Positions 1 through 12,142 of a DNA stretch of 64,000 bases are shown one piece after another. The stretch is taken from assembly GCA_905182995.1 (NCBI GenBank), contig CAJJDP010000048.1, positions 417,990 to 481,989 on the forward strand. The letters are read 5' to 3'. Source of the stretch: Paramecium octaurelia (Eukaryota > Ciliophora > Oligohymenophorea > Peniculida > Parameciidae). The notes beneath the pieces are model-generated. The model was not told the origin of the DNA and ran no database searches. It was given only the letters and a program-made list of their open reading frames with translations. The position numbers and the translations under genes were made by a program. Every line of letters begins with the position of its first letter. Position 1 is the first letter of the stretch.

Positions 1-589
1 TTATCAATTGGACATACCTATCAGAATCTGATACTACTTACATTGATTACAATTTAACACTTGTTGAAATGATCGGATAAAATTACTTCTAGGTTCCCAT
101 TAAAGTTACTAAATCTACTCCTTTGTTTGGCAGATATTCGTTAGAAATTGGATTTGTTCTCCATCTCTACGGGTATAATGAGTTGTATGCGACGAACGGA
201 TCCAATGTTACAGCCTAAACTGGTCCAAAGGAGTATTAACCACAATTGTAACCAAAAATCTTATTTTTTGAAGACTAGTTATATGAAGGTATTAATGTGA
301 AATAAATATCAAAGAACCTACTTCTTCAATTAAGTAATTAGAAGGAAAGACTAGAGCTGGATTGATAATTGCAATTATAATATTACTCATTACAATTCTA
401 TTGATCTACAAATATAGAAACACTTTGACAGAATGTTGTTTCCCTCGAATCGACAAAGTAGCTCCAGAAAAGTATGATAATTAAAAAGGCTTTTGTGAAA
501 GGTGTTGCGATTGTTTCAAAAATAATTAGGGTCATCGTCATCATGTAGCTGAGCCTAATTCTTAACATTAAAATTAAAGTTTGGAATGA
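1..589 (+). CDS. 3' end of a type I membrane protein
   Basis: Partial: the 5' end lies outside the window. The open frame (phase starting at base 3) reads an extracellular-looking stretch. It then appears to cross a short intron, best placed at 289-314 (26 nt, GT...AAAG); an alternative end at 341 (TAG) also keeps phase. After that comes one hydrophobic helix (about 19 residues, rich in I/L, positions 362-420), a Cys-rich cytoplasmic tail (ECCFPR, CERCCDCF) and a His-rich end (GHRHH). Stop TGA is at 587-589. A single helix followed by a short Cys-rich tail suggests a surface receptor, adhesion or fusion-type protein. No family could be named from this fragment. Confidence 0.6.
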
Positions 590-691
590 TTAAATACGTA
601 TTATAAAATTATTGCTAATTATTTAAATATAAAATTTATAGAAAGATTGAATAATAATACTCTTATTATTCTTTTACTCTAAGACACTTAT

Positions 692-1855
692 TCATTCGTA
701 TTACCCCTCAAGATTTATCCTTTTTCCATTATTCCACATCCCGTATTTCACTCTTCCATCTGGAAATACAAATTTACCTCTTCCATTCTATTTACCTTCA
801 TGCCACTCTCCCTCAAGAACCTTCCCATCTGGCCAAAAGAACTTCCCTTTCCCTTGCTTCTTATCATTTACATATTCTCCCTGATACGACCGACCATCTC
901 CCCATTGATACACTCCATAACCATGCATTTAATTATCCTTCCATATACCCTTATACCTTCTTCCATCAGCCCAAATATATTCACCCTATCCTATTATCTA
1001 TTAAACTTATACATAACCATTAATTTTATTATCAAACCATTCTCCTTCAAAATAACTTCCATCTGGCCATTTATAGGTACCTCTTCCCTGCTTTTTGCCA
1101 TATTCGTATTGTCCCTCATAAACCGAATTGTCAACCCCTATCATTTTAACATAATTTAATACATTTCTCTGAACCATTTCCATGTTGATAATCATTCTTC
1201 CATTACCCAAAGTATATAACTCCATTTGATTGTCTATACACTCCAAATCCGTTTGCTTTATCATTTTCCCATTCACCCTCATAAACATCTCCATCGACGT
1301 GATAAAAGGTTCCTTAACCAAAAGCTTAATTGTTTTTCCATTATCCTACATATTTGGCCCCATCTTCCCATATTTGTATTCCCTGTCCATCTCTCTTGTC
1401 TCCCAACCATTCTCCCTCATATGTTGATCCACTCACAAATTGGTATTTTGGTCGATACTCCCTTTAGAGTGATTCGGATTTAATTGTTACTTCATTAGTA
1501 TATTTTAATACATTCAAACTCTTCTTTGGTAAAATATTTCTGCTTCCCCCTCTTACTCTTCTTATCTACGGTTACTGAGTTATTCTATGACTTATTGAAC
1601 AGCAGTTTGGTCTACAAATAAGCTTTCCTTGCTTTGTATCCCTTCCATTATTTTTATATCATAATAGCCATTTTAGTTTATAAAATTTATTTCTATGCTT
1701 ACTACTAAGTTTCTTCAAAACTTTTAGTTGATTTTTACTATTATAGCTATAATCATAAACTTTGTGTTATTGCGTATAATTTTGATAGGACTACTAAGAA
1801 CAAGAGGAGATAACAGCTTTATTGCTTTCTGATTTCTTCGTAATGGTGACTTCAT
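692..1855 (-). CDS. IQ-motif and MORN-repeat protein
   Basis: The core runs from M at 1671 ([16 protein letters not shown], an IQ-type calmodulin-binding motif) through at least six MORN repeats (YEGEW.., YVGQW.., [43 protein letters not shown]). It ends at TGA 692-694. Introns are at 1138-1162 (25 nt, GTA...TAG) and 1490-1511 (22 nt, ends AAG). A further intron at 1705-1738 (34 nt) would join an upstream exon starting at 1855 ([13 protein letters not shown]) in phase, so the protein is 326 residues from 1671 or 360 from 1855. MORN repeats usually tether proteins to membranes or cytoskeleton, and IQ motifs bind calmodulin. A cortical or ciliary scaffold is likely. The exact N-terminus is uncertain. 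Confidence 0.8.
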
Positions 1856-2713
1856 TGATCTAATCTAATCTATCTTTTTAACACTATGAACAATTTGAAC
1901 AGTTTGATCCCATATAAAGTTATACAAATAAACAAATAATTAATAAAAAATGAAATTTTTTTGATGTTAGCTTTAGTTAATTAATGTAAGTCAAAATTCA
2001 TTATGTGCTTGCATAATTATTCTCTTCATAGTTACATACTTTTAGGTCTAGTTAGTTGCTCTTGCTTATTCTTTTGATTGGTGGTATCATTTCTATCTAA
2101 TTTATTAAAGTACGTTTAATTGTATATATATATTTTACTTCCCAACAAAAACTATTTTCATTTTATCAAATATTAATATCGTAACTTAATCAAACTACTG
2201 TAGATTTATCAAATCTGATAAATTATTCATAAAGTAAATTAATTTTTGTATATCTTTATGATATCTTAAGTTTAATAATCTAATAATATAAGTAAAATGG
2301 AAAAATATAATTGAGCACATTTAATGTTGATTTTCGAAGTCAATCATAAATTTTAGGTCTCAAACGTACAACAAATAAGAATTATGGATATTATTTTAAT
2401 TTTATTCTAAGAGTTTAGAGAAGAAAATAATAAATTTGTAAAATATAGGATAATTAAAGAAATCTATATCAATGAATATATATATATATCAATAAGAAAT
2501 TTAAACAAAAAAAGAAATATTGAATTTTAGATTTTCAATCAAAGATGGTTTTTTATTATTCTGAAATTGTAAAATATCAAGATAATAAATTAAAAGAAAA
2601 TCCAGATGATTATACACATATATCCACTGAAAAGAATCAATATTGACTGCTTAAACAGATGCAGCAATAAAATGTTGAAAAACAAAATTAAAAATTAATT
2701 AATTAAATTATAA
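1856..2713. other. intergenic, one possible micro-ORF
   Basis: AT-rich spacer between two minus-strand genes. The plus strand holds a 33-codon ORF at 2545-2646 (starts MVFYYSEIVKYQ, TGA stop) whose composition looks more coding than its surroundings, but nothing extends it. A longer plus-strand open frame (2323-2754) has random-looking composition and is probably chance, since only TGA stops. No tRNA or repeat was seen. Confidence 0.3.
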
Positions 2714-3796
2714 TCAATTTAGGAATAGTTTTTGTAAGTCTGATCTCATTTACGAGGGATTCATGCTAAGCTATTTATTTCTACAATTGCATCTAAGCAT
2801 TCTTGCAAATATGCAAGTGTAGACTGCACTATCGTAGGTGTTGTAAGATTAAGGAATATTTTCTTTAATAACTAGATTTGGATCGAGTTTATGATTCAGT
2901 AATTTTTAGAAGAGTTTAGTAAGTTTGTGTTTTATGTTATCATAAAATGGCTTACTGCATTTAATGGAATCATATACATAGATAATGAATTCGTCTTCAG
3001 TAATTAATACTTGAACGAAATACCAATGGTTGTGATCATGTTCTATTACAAATCCAATTTTTTAATAGATTAGCCAAAACTTAACAAATCTGAATTATTT
3101 AATTAGTTATTAAAATTTGTCACAGTCTTCCAAAGAAGATGTGCTCTAGAAGATGATAGTTCTCTAAAATTTTTCTCTCTTTTAAGGAGGAGTATTCCAA
3201 TACAATTATTCATCAAGCTATAAGAGATATTAGATATATCCATTAACGATATTTGGTCTAAGTTAATTTTTATCAGTAATAGAATTTAAGTCTTTGTCAT
3301 TTATTAACTTGTTATATTTATAATTATTATTCTAGATAATCGATTTCTATGAATCTTATGCTTCTGTGATTTTGGAATCAGAAGTTTCATCCAAACATTC
3401 CCCACAGAGAGAAGTTTGTCCTAGTTCTTAATATTTATCATTTATAAACATTCCTTTCATCACAACTAACTTTTAGTTTCCATTGTTGTCCACATCCTAT
3501 AAATAAAGTTTTCCTTTGCCATTCTTTTAGTATTTCTAATTGATTTCGCCATAATAAACACTATATTTTTAAAGAATCGCAAATTTATGACCTTTGAATG
3601 CAATCACATCCATGTTCTCCATATAAGTGATTGGATAGGCAGAGTCTGGGGAAGACATAATTGAAATGTTCTCCAAGCATTTATTTGCTGTAAGTGTTAC
3701 TGCGTAAATTCCAGGTCTGGAGTCTATTTTATTGAAATTAGCTTGTGTGTCTTCATTAATTAATGAATCACTGTCTGAAACACAATTATTGCCCAT
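2714..3796 (-). CDS. MORN + Ulp1/SENP-like (C48) protein, catalytic Cys replaced by Ser
   Basis: Single exon of 360 residues, M at 3796, TGA at 2714-2716. It starts MGNNCVS, so Gly2 and Cys5 could be myristoylated and palmitoylated (inference). A MORN-like element follows (YYGEINQ.., NGKGKLY). The C-terminal third resembles Ulp1 proteases: HWYF (His257), an acidic residue in YVYDS (Asp276), a Gln in IPQSYN, then YDSAVYTCIF where the family has DCG. The nucleophile position is therefore Ser323 (AGT, 2828-2830). In the family these residues form the His-Asp-Cys triad that cleaves SUMO or related modifiers. Here the protein is probably a non-hydrolytic binder or a Ser variant. The assignment rests on motif spacing. 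Confidence 0.7.
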
Positions 3797-3995
3797 TTAA
3801 ATTAAATATATTATATATGAATCACATAAATTTAATATACCATATGAAATAATGTAGGAGACTAATAAAGTAGAAAATCAATTCTGTATGATTCTGTGCT
3901 AAATTTAGTTTTCTTAATAAATTCCTTCTTCTTTATTATTAATCAATTTTCTTAAACATGATAGTTAATATGTGCATAATTCGATAATTTTTAGA

Positions 3996-5026
3996 ATGAA
4001 ATTTATCAAAGAAAATAAAGATAATAAAGTTTAATTCATCGAATAAAAAAAAATCATTTATAAGGGCAGTGTTAGATTAGAAAAGTTTGCAAACATAAAA
4101 CCAAACATTATTAGTCCTACTCAGAGAGAATATAAAAGTGATTTGAGTCCAATCATAAGACAAAAAAGAGCATAAACTATTTTAAAGTAGTTGCTTAATG
4201 AATAAAATTAACAGTAAAATGTAGGCTGATAAAATATAGAGTACTTGAAGCCAAATCCTCACGGAATTTCAAGCTTAAGAGAATATCAGTTGATTACAAC
4301 TATTCCATTTAATTGCCAAACATTGAAGAATATTTCGATTCATAAGATAAACTGAAATTGCTCGAAACAATAAAGAATGAAAAGAATAGAGTGGAGAATC
4401 ACATTGAGAAATTAGAAAAAATTAAGAAGGAATTAGATCTTTCAGATTATGTGTTTACTTAGCATAAACCGAATACCTATCATTCAAATACACCTAGCAA
4501 ATCTGCAAGGAAACACACACACAAACTAAATACAAGTGGCAGCACAGTATTTGGAAAAACAGAGAATGTGAAAAGGCAATTGTCAATTATTGATTGTGAA
4601 GACAGAAAATAGATTGATAAAAACAAAGAAATCGAATTGTAAAGGAAGTATGAGAGAGTAAGAGATAGCAAAGTGTTGCCTCAGTTAGTAAATCAGATAA
4701 ATGAATCCTACGAAGAAAAGAACAAGTTAAGTGATAAATTCAATAGACAATTATATTATTGCATCCACAATAGGGATTATAGCATTCAAGATAAAATTAA
4801 AGAATATTAAAAGGACAGTTTATCCTACACCCAATTTTAATCAATATAAAAGCGACTTAAATAACATCTGGAGGGCAGATTCAAGGCCACAGAGAATTAA
4901 GTTATAAAATTTGAAGATGAACTTAAGAATCTAGCCAAAACCAACAGATTAACTGAAAGTAGAAAACAGCAGCTATCTAGAATAAAGATTGAATTGGAGA
5001 ATGGCAATTACTTAGAATATTATTGA
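3996..5026 (+). CDS. coiled-coil protein of unknown function
   Basis: 334 residues after removing one intron at 4214-4239 (26 nt, GTA...TAG). The splice restores the frame into a long K/E/Q/L-rich segment (DKLKLLETIKNEKNR, IEKLEKIKKE, FEDELKNLAK). Stop TGA is at 5024-5026. The pattern predicts extended coiled coil over most of the second half. No catalytic motif was seen. It ends 141 bp before the histidine kinase on the same strand. A structural role in cytoskeleton or basal body is possible but not shown. Confidence 0.72.
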
Positions 5027-5167
5027 TATGATATTATAAATAGTGTGTTTAATATTCAATGATCGTCACTCTCATTCTTCCAAATGAATCAAAAGTATAG
5101 ATGGCATCTAAAATAAGTATGATATATAGTTTGGAGTGTGAGTGATTATTATTATTATTATAATATT

Positions 5168-7814
5168 ATGAATAATGTAAATTTAAGAGTAGTAATTCAA
5201 CTAGCCTATTTTATAATGGTGCTTACAATAAAATTAGTTAATCATAATTCAGAATACTTTTAAGTTATTTTAAGTATGATCTTAACTTTGCTCTTTATAC
5301 CTTTTAATAGATATGCAAATACATGCGTTGAGCAATAATAACTGATATTTAAATCACTATGGTAAGTTTTAAATCTATTTTGTTTGGGCAGCGTTGATCT
5401 CGGGTTGGTAAATGATGGATTCTTAAGCAGATTTCAGTACTTCTGGTTGGGATTAACAATATAACTAGAAATAGATTCTACGATCCAAAATTAAATAGTT
5501 AGAGTTGGATACCTCTTGGTTGTTATTGCCTCAGCAAATTTGACCTCAATTTATCTATTAATTGATTCCTCTGCAATTGGGATCATTTTTGGTGAAGCTC
5601 TCTATGGTTTGCTCCTATTATGTTAATTTATTGTGAAAACAAATTAGCAGGTAAAGAAGTTGCCCCAACAGAAACCCTGTTCTCGTAGTTTTACTGATAA
5701 AATAGAGAGTCCGCAATAACAGATATTAGATGAAGACTCAAATCAAATCAAATTTATGCCATTGAATTAGGGATTAGGAAAAAACTCTTCAGTTTATTCG
5801 AGGGATCCGTCAGTTCTTGAATAGATAGAATAGCAAAAAACTTTTTATGAGATTTTATTCAATCAATTTCCTGAGGGAATACTGATAATCAATGATCAAA
5901 ATAAGATTGATTATCACAATAATCAAGTCTACAATCTGTTGGGTAGAAAACATATTCAAAATAGACAAGATTAAATATTGACTCGTTTGTATGAGTTAAA
6001 GAATTATAGTTCGAAATTTCAATTTGAGGAATAAGCATAGTTTGACAAATTCTTTTCAAATTTGGACAAAAAATTAAAATACAATTAACATGAATATTAT
6101 TAACCTTTCGATTAACAATTTGATCAATAAATAAACGATGAGAATTCTAAAGAGAGTATTTTCAATAACAATTTCGATGACAATCAAACCGATTACTATT
6201 ATCAAGCTGAACTCAGTAAGGCCGAAACCCTAAAATAGGAATTGGATAAGGCCTTGTTAGAAAAAGCCGCTGAGAAAAACGGATTATCGTCTCCATTTTA
6301 GAGAGAATAATCTTTTCCTTCATAAAGAACATATAAGGGATAGGATAAAATTAAATTTTCACCCGAAGTCAAAAAGATGTTGTGTATGATAGAAGAATCT
6401 TCTGAAGTTCATGACAACGAATTACAAGAAGACAAGTCTTAAGATGAGTGTAATACTGGATTATTGATCCAGATAACAATTAAACCATATATATATGAAA
6501 ATAAAAGAAGTGTCTTACTTCTAATAAGAGACGTGTCATTATTTAATCAATTCAAAGTGTTATAATAGCAAAATAAAAACAAATCTAGGATGTTAGCCTA
6601 TGTTTCTCATGAGTTACGTAATCCATTATAAGCTATAATAGAAATAAATTAATAATTGAAAATTCAATTTTAATAAGATAACAACTTGATTTTAAAGTAA
6701 TCAATACTAAAATAACATTAGATATCTGTAGCCTTTGCAGAGTTCAGCAATATCAATTAAAGGTTTGGCTAATGATTTATTGGATTTAGCGTAATTGAAA
6801 GCAGGAAAATTTAGGTTGACTTGCAAGGAATTTTCAATGCATCAATTATTAAATGATGCTATATCAATTATGTAATATCCTGTAAGTTTAAGGAATTTAA
6901 AATTAGAATTACAATACGACCCAAAGATCCCTCAGGTAATAATATCTGATTCATAACGAATATAACAGATCATATTTAATCTCATTAGCAATGCCACCAA
7001 ATTTACCAAGGTTGGTGGGATAACAGTAACAGCTAAATTGCTATAGACAAAGCAAATAGAAATCTGTGTCGAAGATACAGGAGTGGGATTGAAGCCAGAA
7101 GATAAAAATAAATTGTTTTAACCATTTGGAAAATTGGAAGATACTAAGAATATGAATACGTCAGGAGTTGGCTTAGGATTAATGATAAGTAATGTACTAG
7201 CATAAAAATTAAGCGGAAACGATGAAGGATTATAAGTAGATTCAAAAGGAGTAGATAAAGGAACTAGATTTGTATTTAAAATTCAGGATGTTAGTGAGAA
7301 TTAAGCATCAACTCCGAAGGAATCCAAAACTCTCATCATGAAAGAGAGCAGTCATCGAAATATACTAATTCAGAAGAGATTCGAAGACTTATCCATGGAA
7401 CCATCATAAAATTGTAAATGTCCTCAGATTATTATTGCTGATGATGAACCAATCAATTTATAAACTTTAGGTTGGAAATTAGATCGAATGAAATACAACT
7501 ATCTAAAAGCCTAAAGTGGTTAAGAATGTATAGAAATTCTCTAAAATTGGTAAAACAATTAAGAATATTGTTGCAATTGGATTAAATTTATCATTCTCGA
7601 TATTAATATGCCTTACCTAAATGGGTATTAGACATCTAAAATAGTGAGATAAATGGAGGCAGAGAAATAAGTTAAAAGATGTAAGATAATAGGATGTAGT
7701 GGATTTACAGATAATGAAAGCAAACGAGTAGGATTTGAAAGTGGAATGGATATCTTTATTTCAAAGCCAATAGAGGATAAGGAGTTATAAAGTGTCCTTT
7801 AGTAACCTTAATGA
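5168..7814 (+). CDS. hybrid sensor histidine kinase with receiver domain
   Basis: 873 residues; one 25-nt intron at 6697-6721 (GTA...TAG) lies just after the H-box. The N-terminus has several hydrophobic helices (residues 5-190), followed by a linker with a PAS-like stretch (FYEILFNQFPEGILII). The H-box SHELRNPL carries phosphoacceptor His481. HATPase motifs follow: N-box (IIFNLISNATKFT), G1 (VEDTGVGL), G2 (GVGLGLMIS). The receiver domain has IIIADDEP, phospho-acceptor Asp803 in LDINMP, and Lys in ISKPIED. It autophosphorylates on His481 and passes phosphate to Asp803; an outside phosphotransfer protein would be needed downstream. An in-frame TGA at 5120-5122 supports the chosen ATG. The ligand is unknown. 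Confidence 0.93.
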
Positions 7815-7975
7815 TAAAATGATTCGTGTAACTAAACTAATATATATATAGTCTTCCAGCTATTTAATATTTCCTCCTTCTTCTCTGTTGTTTGAATACA
7901 AAGTTAATTATTAATTTGAAATAATATCTATATATAACTATTAGAATAGGATTTGTTTTTCAATCTTTATATAAA

Positions 7976-9256
7976 TCATTCCTTTTAGAATAGTTCATCC
8001 AAAGATTCTTAATTACTTAAGTATCCCAGACCTTTACAATTGAATATTGAGGCATTGCTGTTTTCTGACCTTTTCAGACTAACCCCACTTTATCTTCTAT
8101 TCATGAGACTGCTCAAGGCTATGTGTTAGTTTTCCTTATTAGGATTTGACAGTCTATGTTATTACGTACTCTTATCCTTAACATGTTCATAACAATCTTA
8201 AGATTCAATTAATTAATCAGTATATTATAAAAATGACTTGCTTTTTTATTTGCAATTAATTCCTGATTCTAATTTTGAATTCTGAATATTTTTGATTTAT
8301 TTCAAAATTACTTAATTCTCATTTTAATGACCATCATAATTAACTTTTTAATTTTAGTTTTACACAACCTTAGGAACAAGAATGTCTTTATTATTTCTAT
8401 TAGCTTTTTATAACTCTTATTTTGATAATTGATTTGACGGAGATATGGATCTTTGATTTTAAGAAGGAAATTAAGTATTATTGTTTAATCTACTTTCAGT
8501 TGCACTTCTTTATTAGCTTCTGTTTTGAGCCATCAAAGACACATCAAGTAATTGTCTCAATTATGATGTTTGATTAAACTTAGATTAAAACTATTCTAAA
8601 CTAAAGTAAATAATCTCATAACATTTTGTTTGGGTATGATTTATCTTATATTCAATCATTTAACCTTCTTCTAGAATAAAATTACCAAGGTCTCTTTTGC
8701 ATATCCAAAACTACTACTATTTCATTTTATATTCATCATCCATCATCTTCTCTTGTTGTTTCAATTGCTTGAGTTGAGTAGTGGCCTATTTTTCATTTGA
8801 GTATGTTGATTTTGACATGGAGGATATTTTTGATCTTAACTCTTCTAATCTTTTACTTTAATCATCTTGATCTTTCCGCCTTGTGTCTATCTGCTTAACG
8901 TAATCATTAAAAGACTATTTTAATGATTTGCTTTCCTCTGTTATTGGAATTAACAATTCCTTTAATGCTTAAGAGGATCCTACAATCTTGGATCCCAAGA
9001 GTTTTATCTAATCTAAACAACACTCATACTTATGAACCCATCTCTTTAAACAGTGTGTTGATGTTAATTTTCATATTATCAACAATGGCTTTCTTTGAAA
9101 TTGCTTCAATCTTGCCTCCATACTCGCTTGTTACTTATCCAAATTCCTAAGGTCATAATTGAAGAAGAACCTTCATTATAGATTTATTATGCTTCAAACA
9201 CTCCAATATTTACTTGAGGTTTGACTGTAATTGTCCATATATGGATTATATTTCAT
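7976..9256 (-). CDS. coiled-coil / low-complexity protein
   Basis: TGA at 7976-7978. A 22-nt intron at 9008-9029 joins an upstream exon (GGKIEAISKKAIVDNM) to a long open frame with coiled coil (KQIDTRRKDQDD, RLEELRSKISSM, QLKQLKQQEKMMDEY). That is followed by a Gln/Asn/Ser-rich tail. The 5' end is not resolved: candidate starts are 9256 and 9238, but reaching the main frame needs at least one more intron or shift. It lies only 43 bp downstream of the next minus-strand gene. No known domain was recognised. Confidence 0.6.
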
Positions 9257-9299
9257 TATCACTTAAAATTTGCTCAATTTAGCAGTTCATAATATTAAT

Positions 9300-9841
9300 T
9301 CAATATAATAATTCAGATATCAATTTTTCATCAACCTTATTTCCAATCAACCACACAATCAAGTAAATTACACACGGGTACATCAAATAATTCCAATCTT
9401 TTTCTGACAGAATAAAAAATATCCTCAATATTAATTTTAAAAGTACAGGAAATACAGAAATCTCCCAAGCAAATGATTAAATAGTTTACTAATGATGATT
9501 GTATTTCGAAACATCAATGAAATAATTGGTATCCCAGTTATTAATCTAAATAGGTCGATATAATAAAAATATACAAATATATTGCACAATAGCTTGAATT
9601 ACCAAAAATTATAGATGTATTTGATGTATCCTCTACTAAACACTTTTCACATTGTTTCTTAGAAATTAAACAACTTTTATTATAAACTAAAATACCATTT
9701 ACAAATAAGTATAACTTTGATTAGTAAACAGACCGAAAATATTTTCTTTTAATCATTTTCATCCTACTCTACATATTCTGATATTGCTCGTTTTGATATC
9801 TCTCCCCGAGAAGTCTACTTCTCTACTAGTTCGATGTCCAT
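9300..9841 (-). CDS. small multi-helix membrane protein, unknown
   Basis: 170 residues. M at 9841 (MDIELVEKQTSRGE), one 29-nt intron (best 9687-9715, GTT...TAG; an overlapping 29-nt alternative with a GTA start and AAAG end also keeps phase), TGA at 9300-9302. The C-terminal two thirds contain three hydrophobic segments (QAIVQYICIFLLYR, PVLLKLILRIFFIL, MYPCVIYLIVWLIG) separated by polar loops. No family was recognised. Its start codon sits inside a perfect 12-bp inverted repeat shared with a divergent plus-strand ORF. Confidence 0.6.
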
Positions 9842-9873
9842 ATTTTATTTAATATTTTGAGAATAAAATATGG
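9838..9873. repeat. perfect 12-bp inverted repeat spanning two divergent start codons
   Basis: Arm 1 is CCATATTTTATT (9838-9849) and arm 2 is AATAAAATATGG (9862-9873), with a 12-nt loop. The outer bases of the arms contain the ATG of the minus-strand gene (9841-9839) and the ATG of a plus-strand ORF (9870-9872). Both genes would then begin ATGG and be divided by only 28 bp. Confidence 0.75.
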
Positions 9874-10129
9874 ATTAAAAGAAGAAAAATAGGAATAAAA
9901 CTGGATTTCAATTTATTCCCATTTTCAGTTCAAGGATTAAATAGAATAAGTAGGGAAGGGCAGGTAATCGGTTGAAAAATGGAGAATATTGAAATCAAGG
10001 CAAGGGGGAAAAGAAGGTGATAAGTATTTCTTAGGATTATCTCTATTTGAAGAGTGTTCTGTAAGGATGCTGATTTTATTAAATGATAGAATGTTGAAAT
10101 TTGAAGGAGTAACAAATGACCATATCTGA
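9870..10129 (+). CDS. tentative short gene, unresolved exon structure
   Basis: An ATG at 9870 opens a 40-codon frame (MDQKKKNRNKTGFQF). A second frame, ending at TGA 10127-10129, reads ILKSRQGGKEGDKYFLGLS and LLNDRMLKFEGV. The two can be joined by a 35-nt (GTAGGG...GGAG) or a 17-nt intron, neither typical. The strand is purine-rich, as coding strands are here. The opposite strand also has an 86-codon ORF (10190-9930) that I judge a shadow. Treat as provisional. Confidence 0.3.
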
Positions 10130-10197
10130 AATTAACCTCATGTTTTGGGTAATATATTTCACATTTAACTAGAGATTTAATTAATTTCAAAATTAAT

Positions 10198-12142
10198 TCA
10201 AGATTTTTTTACAGATGGTCTCCTACTATGTAACTGTAATTATTATATCACTTAAGGAGCCTTATTGTTTGTAAAGGTCAATGGTTTTTCATATTTTTTC
10301 TTCTCCAACATCTCCTTAATTTATTATCCCTCAATTAATAGTTTACCCATTTGACTAATTTCTCTATTTGTTCTACTTAATAAAGTGTTTTCATGTGAAG
10401 TTAATTAAATCTTAGCAGCCAATCTATCACACTCCTATTACAACTGTTTATTCATTCCTTCCAATCTTTCTACAACTGACTACAAATGCAATATTTCCCT
10501 ATCTTTCAAGATCATCTGTTATGCATTCTTATCAAAATTCTAAGAACTTTACTTAATGTAAATGAATACTTTTTGTTATTTCTTCTTAATTGTCTCAATT
10601 CTTCTTCACTTTTTTGTAAGTCATTTTCAAGATTAGCAACTTACCTTAAGAGATCTCTATTCTAATCTTACAATTGCATACATTATTAAGATACCTCTTC
10701 AAAGGATCTAACTTATTTTAATATTATACTATTCTGCTTATTCTAAATAAATCCTCTCTTCTTATATTTATTTAATCAAATTTTCTGAATTCTTTTATTT
10801 CATTTCCAAATCTACATATTTATCCTCCTTAATTTTAATAAGATCGATGAGATTTTATCTTTCTTTTTTCAATGACTCTACTTAATTTAAAGTGTCTTTC
10901 AATTCCTTAGATTGTAAATCTTTAACCTAACTTAATTGATTAGCCTGTATTTAATTCTCTTTTAGCAATTAAGCAATTTAAGTCTATTGATCAGACTTAT
11001 TCTATTGTAATTCCTTTAACTATTAATTAAACTCTTTGATTTGCTATTACAATTATCCATCCTTAAACTATTGCTATTGTAATTGAGATTATAATTTATC
11101 TGTGAGAGAATCCTTTTCAAGTAATTAATCGTTGAAATTTTAAGCTTCTTGCAAATGTTAGTTGTTTAATTCTTCTAATTCAGAATACTTTGATGTGAGA
11201 ATAGTGAATTCTTCATTTAGAGCTTAAATCTACTATTGATATTGTAGATTGTTCATTTGCAATTGATCAAATTGAATTTTCATTGATTAAAACTCCTTAT
11301 TCTTATTTTTTTCAGAATTTGACAATTACTGTTATAATGTAGAAAATCTTTCATTTGAATTTTAAATTGAATCAATTTTAGATGCCAATTTATTTCTTTC
11401 TATCTCAATTTATTAATAATCGCTATATAAGTAAGAAAGATTTTGTTCATATTTTTCTGACTGATATTTCATTTGTTAAATATAATTCTTTAGGTCCTCT
11501 ATTTTAGAATACAATTGACTTATTTCTTATTCTTTTTTAATGATTAATCTCTCTAATTCCTTAACCTTCTTTCTGTTTTATTTCTTGACATGTTTATTTT
11601 GATCTGAATTCTACAGCTGTTTACCATCCTATGTATATGGATCATGATTATTAAGTGATTCTTATAAGTGTGCTACCTCTTAAGCTAATTATTCATTATC
11701 CTCTTGCAGCGAGTGAATCTGCTCTTTATACAAATGATTCTCCTATGTTAGGTATTCACTTTATTAAATTTTATGTTGCATTTGTGATATATGAAGATCG
11801 TTTTCTTCTATTATTTAGTTATAATAAGAAGCAGCAGATTCAATTTATTTTCTGCATTCATGTATTTAATTTTCAAAGAATTCATTTTCTTATCTTAAAT
11901 TCTAACTAATAGCAAATTATGTTCTAAGGTCATTCTTGAGATTTTCAATTTGATCATTTAATTCATTATTTTCTGTTTCAAATTAACACAATGTCTAGAA
12001 TTAGGATTAGAAGCTTTACCTACTTCAATGTTTGAATTTCATTTTGTAATTTCTAATTTTCAAAGGTTATATTTTGATTGAGTTTGTGAAGATTGTCATA
12101 TCTTTAATGCAATTCTAGTAATTCATCATCTTAAGAAGACAT
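10198..12142 (-). CDS. long coiled-coil protein (golgin/SMC-like architecture)
   Basis: 624 residues after removing three introns: 11995-12019 (25 nt, GTA...TAG), 10708-10729 (22 nt, GTA...TAG) and about 10547-10569 (23 nt, ends AAAG). M at 12142 (MSSQDDELLELHQRYDNL), TGA at 10198-10200. Almost the whole chain is heptad-like and Q/E/K/L-rich. It has no globular domain and a short basic C-terminus (HSRRPSVKKS). Such proteins tether vesicles or build ciliary or basal-body fibres. Nothing in the sequence decides which. Confidence 0.8.

Noticed and set aside
800-1159. 119-residue plus-strand ORF, very hydrophobic
   Set aside because: Antisense shadow of the MORN-repeat gene; composition reflects the complement of G/K/E-rich codons.
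1007-1321. 104-residue minus-strand ORF starting [12 protein letters not shown]
   Set aside because: Its first half is in the wrong phase for the MORN gene; after the 25-nt intron at 1138-1162 is placed, the MORN repeats read through in another frame.
2460-2500. Short (TA)n tract as a regulatory or repeat feature
   Set aside because: Brief AT dinucleotide runs occur throughout this AT-rich DNA and carry no distinct signal.
4480-4671. Minus-strand hydrophobic ORF
   Set aside because: Antisense to the coiled-coil gene at 3996-5026.
9930-10190. 86-residue minus-strand ORF (MKLIKSLVKCEIYY...)
   Set aside because: Overlaps a purine-rich plus-strand candidate and starts only 8 bp from the stop of the neighbouring minus-strand gene; hydrophobic antisense composition.
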